41,753 nt of DNA from Lachnospira sp. UBA2821 (GTDB taxonomy: Bacteria; Bacillota; Clostridia; Lachnospirales; Lachnospiraceae): assembly GCA_002351535.1 (NCBI GenBank), contig DEGR01000037.1:1-41753 (forward strand), read 5' to 3'. The position numbers and the translations under genes are program-made. Positions 1 through 11,900 of the stretch are shown one piece after another; positions within the stretch are counted from its first letter, which is position 1; every line of letters begins with the position of its first letter. A model generated the notes under the pieces. The model did not search any database. It saw nothing but the letters and a program-made list of their open reading frames with translations, and was not told the origin of the DNA.

Positions 1-1570
1 TGACCCCGGCATCATGACATTGCTCTGTACCACTCTCACTACCAGAAGTATTTCCACACCCATTATGCACCAGCACACCGCCAGCCACAAAATAAGTATG
101 CCATTCATCCACTTCCAGATTGTATACCTTTATCTTTTCAGCAAGCTTTTCTATCCTTACTTCCTTAACATACACTCTCTGTCCGTCTTCCATAAGCAGT
201 TCATCACCGCTTACAAGATTTGATGCTGCCACCCACATTCCTGATGACTTTTCATCTTTTGTTTCCGTTACATAGAACGGATGGAACATGGTTGTTTCGA
301 TTTCTTTATCGTCTGTTGTGGTTATCTTAACAAGTATATCTGTCTCTGTCACTGAGACATCTTTTACTTCTTTAAGCTCTTTTTCTCCGGTCTCTGTATT
401 GTATGACCAGACCTTATCACCGGATTCTATTTCATCTATTCTTCTGTCGCCATCTTCTGTGCTTACAAGGGTGTCTCCTGTGAAGCACTGGCAGCTTAGT
501 GCGAATACCGATACTGCAAGCCGCAGTGATTCCACTATTATCTTTTCCGGGTCTCCGCTTTTTACTGCTTCTATGAATGAGCCCGTATCCTGGACTATTC
601 CTATTACCTTCAGTACTGTAACAGCGGTTTCTCCAAGTACTGCTGTTAATGCACAGTTTAGAAGCGCCTGTACCACCATTCCTTTTGCCAGTGCGAAGGC
701 CGGTCCAAGGACATTTGCCTCTCCGGCAAGGATAAGTCTCATCTGCCCTGCCACGTCATATGCCGTTACTGCAAGGTTAGCCCAGCTCATCAGCTTTTTG
801 GCATTGAATGCCGGAACGATTACATCATTGATTGTGGCCTGTATTCCCTGTGCTATGCTCGTCTCCATAAGGGAGAAGTTACCTGTTGGGTCTGTGTACA
901 TTACAGGGTTGGCGTTTGCATAAAGGTATTTGTGCAGGCTTACCGGATTATCAAGTGTTCCGGCATAAGTATCCATTGTGGTGAATGAGCCTGTCTCAGA
1001 ATTCATGTACCTTGCTCTCAGATAATACAGTCCAGTGGCTTCATTGTACTGCTCTTCCGTATAGAGATAGTCATTATCTGTATCCCCGGTTTTCTTGAGG
1101 AGAATTCCATATGCATCATAAACATAGGTATCTGTGATGGTGTTTACTGCCTGACCATCTTCATCTGATTCTGCCAGCGCTGTTACCGAGCCGTGTCCAT
1201 CCCGGATATAAAGCTTCTTTGTATAAGCTGTCTGCTCACTGTTACCGGTTTCATCCTTTATGTCTGCACTTATTAACTCCAGTCCTCTTGTATAGAACTT
1301 ATTTATATCATATGTTCCTTCTGTATTTTTTGAGATTTCAAGTGCTGCATGTGTAAGCTCATTATATGTGTCATTAAGATAATATACCTTATCATCTTCA
1401 TTTATCTGCCTGCTGGTTCTGTTGCCTTCATAGTCATAACCGTAGCTTTCAACCGTAACATCATTGCCTTTGCTTACAGTTGCTGTTATAAGCTGATTCT
1501 TAGCATTGTATGTATATGTCTTATCCTCATTTCCACCATGCTCTGACAGAACAGTCGTAAGTGTATGCAT
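1..1570 (-). CDS. Orphan Rhs/YD-repeat tip with HINT domain, truncated at both ends
   Basis: The minus-strand frame is open from an ATG at 1570 to the window edge, so the toxin end is missing. In order it shows the last YD-repeat part of an Rhs shell, the Rhs core-end signature (GLYYLRARYM near residue 190), an Ala/Leu-rich pretoxin stretch, and a HINT (intein-like) domain at about residues 362-503. That domain starts CFTGDTLVST and ends in VHN, the usual self-cleavage asparagine, followed by Gly-Cys. Known HINT-bearing Rhs proteins cut themselves here to free the C-terminal toxin. There is no signal peptide, no clear ribosome binding site and only a short piece of shell. An in-frame TAA at 1589-1591 lies inside the hairpin just upstream, so the 5' part is lost. 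I read it as a displaced, probably silent tip that could recombine into the main rhs gene. It is GC-richer than the genes next to it (28 of 60 bases at 541-600). Confidence 0.8.
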   Translation of the reverse strand, partial: MHTLTTVLSEHGGNEDKTYTYNAKNQLITATVSKGNDVTVESYGYDYEGNRTSRQINEDDKVYYLNDTYNELTHAALEISKNTEGTYDINKFYTRGLELISADIKDETGNSEQTAYTKKLYIRDGHGSVTALAESDEDGQAVNTITDTYVYDAYGILLKKTGDTDNDYLYTEEQYNEATGLYYLRARYMNSETGSFTTMDTYAGTLDNPVSLHKYLYANANPVMYTDPTGNFSLMETSIAQGIQATINDVIVPAFNAKKLMSWANLAVTAYDVAGQMRLILAGEANVLGPAFALAKGMVVQALLNCALTAVLGETAVTVLKVIGIVQDTGSFIEAVKSGDPEKIIVESLRLAVSVFALSCQCFTGDTLVSTEDGDRRIDEIESGDKVWSYNTETGEKELKEVKDVSVTETDILVKITTTDDKEIETTMFHPFYVTETKDEKSSGMWVAASNLVSGDELLMEDGQRVYVKEVRIEKLAEKIKVYNLEVDEWHTYFVAGGVLVHNGCGNTSGSESGTEQCHDAGV

Positions 1571-1576
1571 CAGAAA

Positions 1577-1620
1577 GGTCCAAACACCTTATCATACAGA
1601 CATGATAAGGCATTTGGATC
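1577..1620. terminator. Long hairpin between immunity candidate and orphan Rhs tip
   Basis: Arms CCTTATCAT (1587-1595) and ATGATAAGG (1602-1610) with a 6-base loop are extended outward by CCAAA/TTTGG across a CA/CA mismatch. A T-run (1621-1625) follows on the plus strand; on the minus strand the run after the hairpin is weaker (CCTTTCT). It lies 20 bases past the stop of the 1640-2095 gene and is probably its terminator, possibly bidirectional. Confidence 0.6.
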
Positions 1621-1639
1621 TTTTTACCATGACAGCACG

Positions 1640-2095
1640 CTATTCATCTAATAATTTAATGCCGACTATATCACTCAATTCAAACAATCTGTCTTCTGCA
1701 TATGTACAATCATCTTTATCAAGTACTTCATTGAAATCTGATACACTGCAATCCGGAAAAAAATCCTGCAGAAATCGTTGTCTGTCCATTTCTGCATTTT
1801 CCCCAAAAGATTTTACTTCTTCGTACTTTTTCTCTCCATTCACATACCCCTGTATGACAGCAACATCGCTGTCATACACCAGACTTATCAAAACATTTAA
1901 ATTCAACTCAGCAGAAATGCCATTTGCTATTTCTTCAAAATTCTCAAAAGAAACCATTTCCGTATTCAATGTTAAATAACCATTCTGTTCTATATATTTT
2001 TCATCAAACGGAAATCCACTTAAATAACTGCTTACCCTTTCAATATCATCTTTACTATTAATCTTTATATGTGTTTTAACCTCTGTATATCCCAT
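1640..2095 (-). CDS. Small acidic cytoplasmic protein, candidate immunity protein
   Basis: The 151-residue protein has no signal peptide, no membrane segment and no motif I recognise. It is acidic, with a mixed alpha/beta look and many Asp, Glu and Phe residues. The ATG at 2095 directly follows the stop codon of the preceding gene (2096-2098), and its GGAGG lies inside that gene, so the two are translationally coupled. Its place directly behind an Rhs toxin gene and its partner, and before a displaced Rhs tip, is typical for an immunity protein. It could protect against the nuclease-like tip of the main rhs gene, or be left over from another toxin, including the orphan HINT tip. The function is inferred from position only. 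Confidence 0.6.
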   Translation of the reverse strand: MGYTEVKTHIKINSKDDIERVSSYLSGFPFDEKYIEQNGYLTLNTEMVSFENFEEIANGISAELNLNVLISLVYDSDVAVIQGYVNGEKKYEEVKSFGENAEMDRQRFLQDFFPDCSVSDFNEVLDKDDCTYAEDRLFELSDIVGIKLLDE

Positions 2096-2890
2096 TTATT
2101 TTTTCCTCCAATGTAATATTCCTTTTTCACAGCTTTCAAATACATTCTCAGCCGTTAGTTCTTCTTCAGGTAATTCAAGAAAATATTTGTAATATGAATA
2201 GTAGACATCGTATATTCCTATTATTCCACCATAAGCATAGAACACTGTACGATTACCTTTCTGATGTTCAGAAAAAATCTTAAGGAAAAGACCATCCATT
2301 TCCTCCCTCGATACTGTTCCAATCCCTTGCAAATATTCCACAAATATTAAATAAAACTTATAAATGTCATATATCGTTTCATTATCTATTGTTGCAGTTT
2401 TTATCTTTGCGTATTTTTGAATTTTTGTCTTTGCAAGTTCAAAAAGTCCCAATCTTACACTTAAACTGACATTCGTCATTTGTACACTTTCTTTAAAAAC
2501 AGCTCTGCTCTTTATCTTATTAATATACTCCATTTCCAGACATTCTGTTAATACACTTACAGCCTCCCGGTCAACACTTCCGTCAAGCCATGATACATAA
2601 TACAAAATGAAATAATAACCGAATATATCTTCAATCTTTTCATTTGTAGCAAGTCCTTGAAACTTTTTAACAGAATTACTTTTTTCTAAATATTTTTTCG
2701 CATTATTCACATGATTACTCGCAACTTCCTTCAGCCCACATTGCAATCCTTGCATTGCAAATGTAAATTCCATTTCATATGCATCAATTACGTCTTTTAT
2801 TCGTGGATTATATTTCCAGCCTTTATTCAGCTTCATTGTCTCTTCTCTTTTTTTATTCCAATCTATTTCCTGATATACAATCTCTTTCAT
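2096..2890 (-). CDS. Helix-rich cytoplasmic protein, candidate Rhs immunity protein
   Basis: I place the start at the ATG at 2890, giving 264 residues, because GGCGGAGAG sits 7-9 bases upstream; the frame stays open to a GTG at 2923 that would overlap the rhs stop. The gene begins 19 bases after the rhs stop codon, the usual position of the cognate immunity gene. The protein is soluble and strongly helical, rich in Tyr, Phe, Glu and Lys, with repeated helix-turn-helix spacing like helical-repeat immunity families (Imm49 is one such family, but I cannot confirm membership). Expected role, by inference: it binds the C-terminal nuclease-like domain of the rhs product and blocks it in producing and sibling cells. 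It is AT-rich like the adjacent toxin tip, consistent with toxin and immunity gene arriving together. Confidence 0.65.
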   Translation of the reverse strand: MKEIVYQEIDWNKKREETMKLNKGWKYNPRIKDVIDAYEMEFTFAMQGLQCGLKEVASNHVNNAKKYLEKSNSVKKFQGLATNEKIEDIFGYYFILYYVSWLDGSVDREAVSVLTECLEMEYINKIKSRAVFKESVQMTNVSLSVRLGLFELAKTKIQKYAKIKTATIDNETIYDIYKFYLIFVEYLQGIGTVSREEMDGLFLKIFSEHQKGNRTVFYAYGGIIGIYDVYYSYYKYFLELPEEELTAENVFESCEKGILHWRKK

Positions 2891-2909
2891 AAATGTTCTC
2901 TCCGCCTTT

Positions 2910-5900
2910 CTAAATAAATACACAAGATAATGTTAAGTCTACCATTCTCGCCTGATTTACCAAAGATATTAATGCCGGTAAGCTTGCAGCAAGCATCATT
3001 ATTACTGCATACTGGTCAACATAACCAACGTCAAACTCAGGCATTTTCAACATATTCCATGCATATGCCTTGCAATATTCTTTTAGATTATCTCTATCAA
3101 CCTCATAATAAATCAAACCATCTTCTTTTAGCCAAAATGAAATTGAACCACCCAAAGGCCACGGATATAACTGTTTAACTTTCGGCCAGCTACTTCCAAG
3201 TCTCCAAGATTGCGATTCAAAATATTGTCCTCTTTGGTGATAGTCAAGTATATAACCCAGATACATTCCAACTTGTTTCGCACCATTCTTAACCCCATCA
3301 TGTGGCTTTATCTCATAGATTTCACCAGTTGTATAATCAATTATATCAACATACTTTCTTATACGACCATTAGGTCCTACAATTCCACCATATTTTCTAT
3401 CTCTATTAACTATGTTATTAGGGTGATCTATAATATATTTAATGTTAATAAATCTATGTGCCAATATTCCCTGGATAACTTTCTGCATCCATAATCCCTG
3501 TGGATCATAATTATTAACCGGATCATTTGAAACATATGAATACTTATGTAATGTCCTTGGCTCAAAAACATTTCCATCATAAAAATCCCTGCTAATAAAT
3601 CTTCCATTCTCTGGATTCATATATCTTGCCCTCAGATAATACAATCCTGTTTTTGAATCATGTTGCTGGCTGGTATATAAGAATTCATTATTTGTAGTTC
3701 CTGTTGATGAAGTTAAATTACCAAATGCATCATATTCGTAATTATCTGTTACATTTCCTGAATTGTCAATTAATTTTCTTATACTTAACTGTCCATCAAT
3801 AAGATAATAGCTTATCTGTTCATCAACTTCCTGACTAATCAACTTATCACCATATACATATTTATACACATCTATATCTGTATCAGACTGTGTTTTTTTA
3901 GTAACTATCTGAGAAATCTCTCTATTTGTGTCAAATACAAATCTGTCTTCTGCATCTGTAGTTTTTTTATAAACTCTGTTTCCACTAGTATCATATTTAT
4001 AACTAACCATGCTAATTCCATTGACAGCAACATCAACCAGTTGATTATAACTATTATAATCATAAGCTGTTACACATGTTTCATCTGTCTTTGTTTTAAG
4101 ATTTCCATTTGCATCATATGTATATAAAATATTTCCTTCTCGTATGAGCTGATTATTTACATCATAAAAGTAATTTGTGATGGTTCCATTTTTGTTCATA
4201 CTTGTTCTGTTACCAACAGCATCATATGTGTACTGTGTAATAGATACCTGACCTTCCGCCGAAGTAATCTTTTCTTTTGTCAGCTGATATGAATCATCAT
4301 ATGAGTATTCGATAACATTTCCATTATTATCAGTAACTTTGTTTCTTTCACCGCTTGCACCAAGCTCATAAGTATATGACGAAATCACTTCATCAGCCTC
4401 ATTTGTTGTTAGTACTTTAGTTAACTCTGATAAATTGTTATATTCGTATTCCGTTACTACTCCATTAGAAAGAATCTCTTTTATCAAATTACCATTGTTA
4501 TCATATTCATAACAGGTAACTCTACCATTATAATCAGTAACACTCTTTAAACGTTCCAGCTGATCATATGAATAAATTAACGTCCCCTCAGATGACGTAA
4601 TGCTTTTAACATTATCACACACATCATAAGTATATACCAAGCTTTCATTATTAACATCAGTCTTCGAAGTGAGTTTTCCATTATTCCAACTATATGATTC
4701 TATTCCATTTTCTGTAGTTACAGATTTTACTGTTCCATTGTCATAATATTCATATTCCTTATATTCACCTGTTTGACTTTCAATCTTCTTTAATTTACCA
4801 TTAGCCAAATATGTATACGTCGTTTTATTACCATTGTAATCAATTGCATAATCCAATTTATTATATATATTATAATGATATGTATTGCTCTGTCCACCCG
4901 GTAATGTTTTTGAAATCAGATTTCCATTTGAATCATATGTATACGTTGTTTCATTATTATTCGCATCTATCTCAGATATCCTATTCCCAGCTGAATCATA
5001 CTTATATTTCGTAACATTATCTTTGCTGTCTGTAACTGAAATGAGATTTCCACACACATCATAGCTATATTTATATTCTTTTCCTTCCCTATCTTTGTAA
5101 GAAATTTTATTTAAACTGTTATCATATTTATATTCTTCAAATGTATTATCAGCATATGTAACCTTTGTCTGATTTCCATTTATATCATACTCATATTTTG
5201 TAACAGCTTCGTTGGCATCTTTCATTTCTATAACCTGATTCATAGAATCATAGCTATATTTTATAGTTCCACTAATAGGGTTTGTTTTTTCAATTTTGTT
5301 TCCGTTTGCATCATAAAAATATGACTCAACGAGTCCTAATTTATTTGTATACTGTGTTACTTCTCCTCTTCCGTTATAAACATAATTTTCTGAAGTACCA
5401 TTAGCATACCCTATGTTTGTAACTCGTCCCAAAGTATCATATATATAGTTTGTAACATTCCCTTCCTTGTCAGTGTATGATGTTTTGTTACCATTAAGGT
5501 CATAAGTAAACTCTTCGGTATAGCCATTACTATCTATAATCTTCTTAATATTTCCCGAATTATAATATTCATATTCGGTCATGTTTCCATTTTCATCATT
5601 CTCTATAATAACATTTCCGTTAATATCATATGTGCTACTTCCTACTAATAATCCATTATTATATGTGGCTGTTTTATTACCATACTGATCGTACTCATAT
5701 TCCGTAATAGAAGAGTGCCCTGTATCAGCATATATTATTTTTTCCTGAGTTACATTTCCCTTTACATCATATATATAACTTGTAACATTTCCCTCAAAGT
5801 CTTTATATGAACTAATATTTCCCTCTTCATCAAATGTGTAGTTGATACAATTTCCATTTACATCTGTTTCCTGTGTCAGATTTCCTTTTGTATCATATGC

Positions 5901-8900
5901 ATATGATATTATATTGCCAGCTTTATCTGATTCAGATAACATATTCCCAGAAGAATCATATGTCATATAATTTTTTGTTCCATCAGCATTTATCTGTTCA
6001 GTAACCTGCCCGAATTCATTATACGAATAGTATGTAATATTTCCATTTTTATCTGTATAACTTTCAGGATGTCCATTATCATCATATGTATAACTTTCAA
6101 CAAATCCTAATGCATCTTTTTTTGTAAGCAGATTATTATCTTCATCATATGTATTTTCTATAACATTATTTTTTGAATCAATTGTCTTTAGAATATTTCC
6201 ATTATCATCATAATAATAAACTGTGGAATTTCCCAATCTGTCTTTCACAACCTCTGTCTTCCCATCAATATTGTGTTCATATTCCACTCTGCAACCTTCA
6301 GAATCTATAGTTGCAATTAATCTCCCTTCATCATCATATTCATTTCTTGCAACAGCTTTTCCCGAAGGATCTGTTATCTCAATCAAGTTATGTTTATTAT
6401 CGTATGAATATGTGACTGTCCTTCCTGTATCATCAACAGTCATAATAAGATCATTATAATCATTATAAACATATGAAACTGAAGTTACTATATCACCATT
6501 TTTATTTTTTTCTACTGCTTTAGTAACTCTTCCATTCATATCTCTTTCAAATAATATTCCATTACCATCAGAATGATTAAATCCGTTTTTATTAACAGTT
6601 ACATAATTACCATTTGCATCAACTACTTTGGTTAATCCATATTTAGGTGAAATGTATAATTGTGTTCCATCCTCTTTTGTCAATATATATGAGTGATTTT
6701 CTATCTGTTCATAATCTTCAAACACTATCTGATTGCCGTATACCAGCGCAGAATTATCTCCCTCTAGTTCCAATCTTACATTTTTACTTGTCTGACAAAC
6801 AAATCTCACATTAGTTTCATATATTGGGATTAATGCTTGCTGTGATGGTGTTAGAACAACTGTAAACTTATCACTTGTTCCATTTCCATAAGATACCGTA
6901 ATATCATGATTTACCGTCTGTATAATTTGATATTTTGTGGAAAACCCAAATCCAGACTGAATCATCTCGTAGCCAGTATTTATATCTGAACTTTCTGTAA
7001 GTGTCACACTTTGCATTCCAAGTGTCCAACCGGTACCAAAATCTCCAGATGATTTGTTTCTACTGTCGTAATATCTATTTACCGCCATAGAAACCCCAGA
7101 CACACTTGCTGTAATATCGTTAAATCCGAGCGACATGTTCCCGACTTTAAGATCTCCTGTAACATTTACAATTCTCTCTACAAATGTTCTATTCCCTCCA
7201 TTATCAACTGCTGTAATTCTTAATGTATAACTACCATTGATAAGAAGTGTTGTATCTAACTCACCAATTTTAGTACATTCAACGCTTTCTGTTCCTGTCG
7301 CAAGTTCATGATACTCATCTGTACCATTTAATTTGTATTCAAGCCGGTAATATGCAAGTGAAGTTTCATCATTTATGGTTGCATATATGTCCGTCTTTGT
7401 ATTAATCTCACTGTCGGATTCAGGGGATATGAAATCTGCAGTCGGATGTACACTGTCAGAATTGTCGAAGAACCGTACAGTCTTTGTTATGTTCTTTGTT
7501 TCTCCATCCACCACCGCTGACAGGGTGACACATACCTCTCCCGGCACATCTGAAGTTATCTGTGCCGTTCTTCCGTTAATAACCACATCTGCACTGTCAG
7601 CCGTAACCTTGACCTGTGTTGCTGTCTCAGGATATGCGATATATCCGCGTACTGTTTCTCCCACATTTGCAGTGGTTTTTGAAAGGATAAGATTAACCCT
7701 GCCGGCTGCATCATCCCCGTTGTATCCGTTATCAATTAAGCCTTTGCTGTTTATGGCAACCGTATATGCCGTTGTTCTCTCATTGCCTGCCATGTCCCTT
7801 GCAGTTACAATAACCTTATATTCTCCTGTTCCATATTCCGGGTATGTGTACTCTGCAATGGCTGCATCATACACCGGTTCCGTGCCTGAGCCTATATTTA
7901 TTTTGTCAGGGATATTTCCTTCTTCATCTGCCTTTCCTGTAACCACACTGTATGATGCAAGATTCTCATCATCTATGGTTCCTTTAAGTACAAGATTTAA
8001 TCCCCTGTCTGATATGCCTGCAGTCACATCTGCTGCAATGACAGGTGCATTTATGTCTTCATCAACCTCTATTACATCACCTGATGTACCTTTTACATAT
8101 GTAAACCGTGCCTCATTTTCACACGTATTGCCCTTTGTGTCTTTCGCTTTGAGTGTAAGTACATAAGTACCTCCTGCGATATCCTCTGTATGAATGGTAC
8201 CTAATATTCCATCTGTTATGTTTTCATTTCCCGAACCAATGAGAATCCTTTCAGGTTCATTCTGCCCTGACGCATCACTGTTTTCCACATAAAGTGTATA
8301 TTCTGCCAGTGATGTTTTATCACTTACCGTACCATATACGGATACTGCTGCATTTTCAGGGTCAGGAACTATGTCTGTTATGACAGCTTCAGGGGCTGTT
8401 GTATCCACTGTATCCTCTGTTATGCGTACTGTTAATGTTACTGTGGCTGTATGGCCTGCCATATCCTCAGCAGTTATATCATATCTGAATATCTGTCCAT
8501 CCGTTTCCTCCGTAACTATCGTTGCAATTACGCCGTCAGTCACTTCTTCCGTTCCCTCTGCAATTACCTCAGGTTCCGGTTCTTCACCATCACCTGCAGC
8601 TGTTCCGGTTCTTGTCACCTTATATGATTTCAGTTTCCTGTCATCCCTGATTGTTCCAATGATATCAGTATCACCGCTTATGCTTCCATCAGAAGGAGAC
8701 GTAATATCAATGACCGGCGGTGTGACGTCCGAAGAATCAATTATGTTCACAGTTTTTGTATCTGTTACGGTATTGCCGCCTATATCCGTTGCACTTACCG
8801 TAATTACATATTCACCCGGCTCATCTGCGCTGCATTCAAATCTTCCATATGTGGTTCCTATTTCCTCATCACCATGTCTGATGGCAAACTCTGTAATTCC

Positions 8901-11900
8901 GTAATCATCTTCCGCTGATGCTTCCACATAAAATACATTTCCCACTTCCACGGTTGTATCGCTTACATCAAGCTTTACTGTCGGTGGATTGATGTCTTCA
9001 GGTTCCACGTATTCCCTTGCTTCATTTGTCTTTACAGCCACAACCTTTGGACGGCTTTTTGTTCCTTCCATGTCCGTCACTACATATTTGACCAGATATG
9101 TTGTTCCCATGGTTACACTTGCAGGGAATCTGCCACTTGTCCACCGGCTGTCACCAATTTCTTTGTAGTAAAACTCTTCTTTTCTGATACCGTTACTTTC
9201 ATCATCCCTGTGGTCATCATCATATGAACTGTACTGTACATTTACAAGGCATATATTACTGTCATCCTTTGACTGTGTGGCAGCCACGCTGATATCTGCT
9301 GCAGGTCTGTGGTGGGACAGTATGAGCTTTTTATAGCTGTCTTCATCTGACCAGAGAGAGTAGTCTGAGAGACAGTCATTTCCCTTTGTAACATCATCAC
9401 TGGCTTTATGACTTATTGTATATGCACCTGTATTCTCAAATATGGTAATCGGCGAAGTATAGTTAAGTATCCGGATATCACCGGTTCCAATGCCACTTAC
9501 ATCACTTCCGAATACTGACGGATTATACTCATATGTCCATGCTTCTTCCCCCTTGTCATCTCCTTCAGGGTCACTGTATGTGTCTGTGTATTCCACCTTC
9601 TCGTCCGACGCTATGGTATATTCTATATCATAATTTTTACTGTTTATGTCAGCGGTTATGGATGATACTATTCCCTCCACCGCATCCTCCACGGATACAT
9701 CCCCTGTCAGCTCGATATTCTGTCCTGCTCCGTCTATTGTATTGGATAATTCATTGTACTGGTTGACTGTGGTCCCGTTACCTATTCCGTAGAATGATAC
9801 ATTGTTGCTGATAAGCGCAGCCGACACATCACTCATTCTGTCATTGTCTGATAACTCTGGAACACTGGCAGAGCTTAAGTTAATGACATAATGATTCTCT
9901 CCCGGAGTCCACTCATGATTGTTAACAACATCTGAAAGACTCTGTCCTGTTACAGTCTGCATCATTATGTTTTTGAATGTAAAGTAGGACTGCTGTCTAC
10001 AGTCATGTGAAATATGACTTGTAATCGGTCCATATCCATACTCATCTATTCCATCGTCCGGCAGAACATATTCATCTACAAGAATCTTATCTCCATCATA
10101 GACTGTTACAATATTCTTATCTACTACTATTTTTATATGATGTTCTTCATATAAATCTTCGATATAAAAAGTTTTTAGAAGTTTTCCTGCTTGCTGCACA
10201 TTATTATATGCTCCATTTCTGAAATTATCTAGAGGCGTTTTATTTATCTGTACAATCTTTAACCCCTCTTTGGTAATCAGAACACAATAGCCTTCTATGA
10301 CATTACTCTCATCTGAAACAAGAGTATTTATAAGAAAACCGCCACCCTCCATACTGTGCCAGTCGCTATAATCTCTTTTTATATCAAATTCAAATATCTT
10401 TTTGCTGGGATTTTTATCTTCCACATATAGAAAGTCCTTATACGGTCCCATATAGTATCCTGTCATTTTTATGTCTTTTTCGTATATATCTATATGCTTT
10501 TCCCTGGGAGGATACACCCATTCCTGCATATTACGATGATCATATTCTTTCCACGCAAATGTATCCGTAGCAGTAAGTGCTGATGTTGAAACTGTACTTA
10601 CATTTGCTTCTATTCCCTGTTCTTCCAGTCTGTCCTTAACTTTTTCTGAAGCTTCTGCATAACCTGAAAGTGTGTCTCTGTCGGCGCTTCCCACTGTAAA
10701 TATGATATCAGCAGTCTTACTTTTCTTCACACTCATTGATGATGATGGTGCCTGATTCACTATCTCGAACTCTTTTTCCACTTCAGCCTTAAGATAATCA
10801 CTATCTGTAATCAGCCCGGGGATTGTGTCTGTGTAAGTCTCCTGTACACCGAGAATTACCATATACTTTCCAACTTTGTCATAACTCTGACTTAATGCTG
10901 TATCATTTCCTGATGCTTCATGTATTATTTCATCTTCCTCATACTCACCATTATTATTGGCATCATAATAGACGGTGCAGTGTCTTGAGGCAATCTCATC
11001 CCCAACCTCACATACAGATTCATCACGGATATCCAGGTTAAGTATTCCCTGTGAATTTCTTACAAAGAAATCATCCTCTCCCATAACCTTATCCGTGTCT
11101 GTGTTAACCAGATTCATGCCTGCCACCGGTGGATTATCTTCTGCTATATTAATTATTTTTTCATCAGTGAAGTTGTCAACGCCATCGGTTGCCACTGCTG
11201 TTATCTTATATGTACCGCTTCTCCTGAATATTAACTCTCTGTGATTCCATTCTGTGGCATTATCATCAAACACATGAGAAGCTTCATTGTCATCCGGTAT
11301 TTCATTCCCATCACTGTCGACTCTCACAATATTAATCTGTGTATCCTGTGTATTAAGATACTGTGTTTCACCCTGAATATTGAAATCCAGTGTTATTTTC
11401 CTGTTAACCTTTTTATTGCCTGTAACATTTAATTCAAGTGTATCAAATACAGGAACGTGCCTTCTTGGAACATACGGACATACATATCCCTTATCATTCC
11501 ATCCCTGAACCTTTACACAGTTATTGCCTGCCTGATAATCTGTGTATGACAATGTGACGGAATAATTCCATAGTGTGCTGTCATTTCCTCTCCAGAATCT
11601 GAGCTTTGTTGCGCCCTCATCCTCTGCCGTTACCGTATATGTATACACCTGTTCCTCTATTTCATCATCAAGAAGTACAGGTGAATATTTGCTTTCATCT
11701 GCACTGCCGATATTAATATCAGCTCCATTGCATTCTGATTTTACTGCGTCTGTGAAATTCACATAGAATAATGCGTCAGATATTTCCCATGAGTCAAATT
11801 CATAGTAATCAAGATATATAACATCTCCCTCATGAAATCCTTCTTCATACTCCGCTTGACCATCCCAGTATCCATGCTCCGGTACTGTTGCATGGTATGT

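Noticed and set aside
3500..7000. Regularly repeated short DNA motifs that at first look like a repeat array or CRISPR
   Set aside because: The period follows the YD-repeat protein units (YxYDxxGN) and varies in length and sequence; no constant repeat with unique spacers exists.
7375..8904. Long plus-strand open frames (263 and 177 codons) opposite the Ig-like part of rhs, and similar ones at 288-923
   Set aside because: They are Ser/Val/Thr-rich mirror images of the repetitive minus-strand coding sequence, without ribosome binding sites or family motifs.
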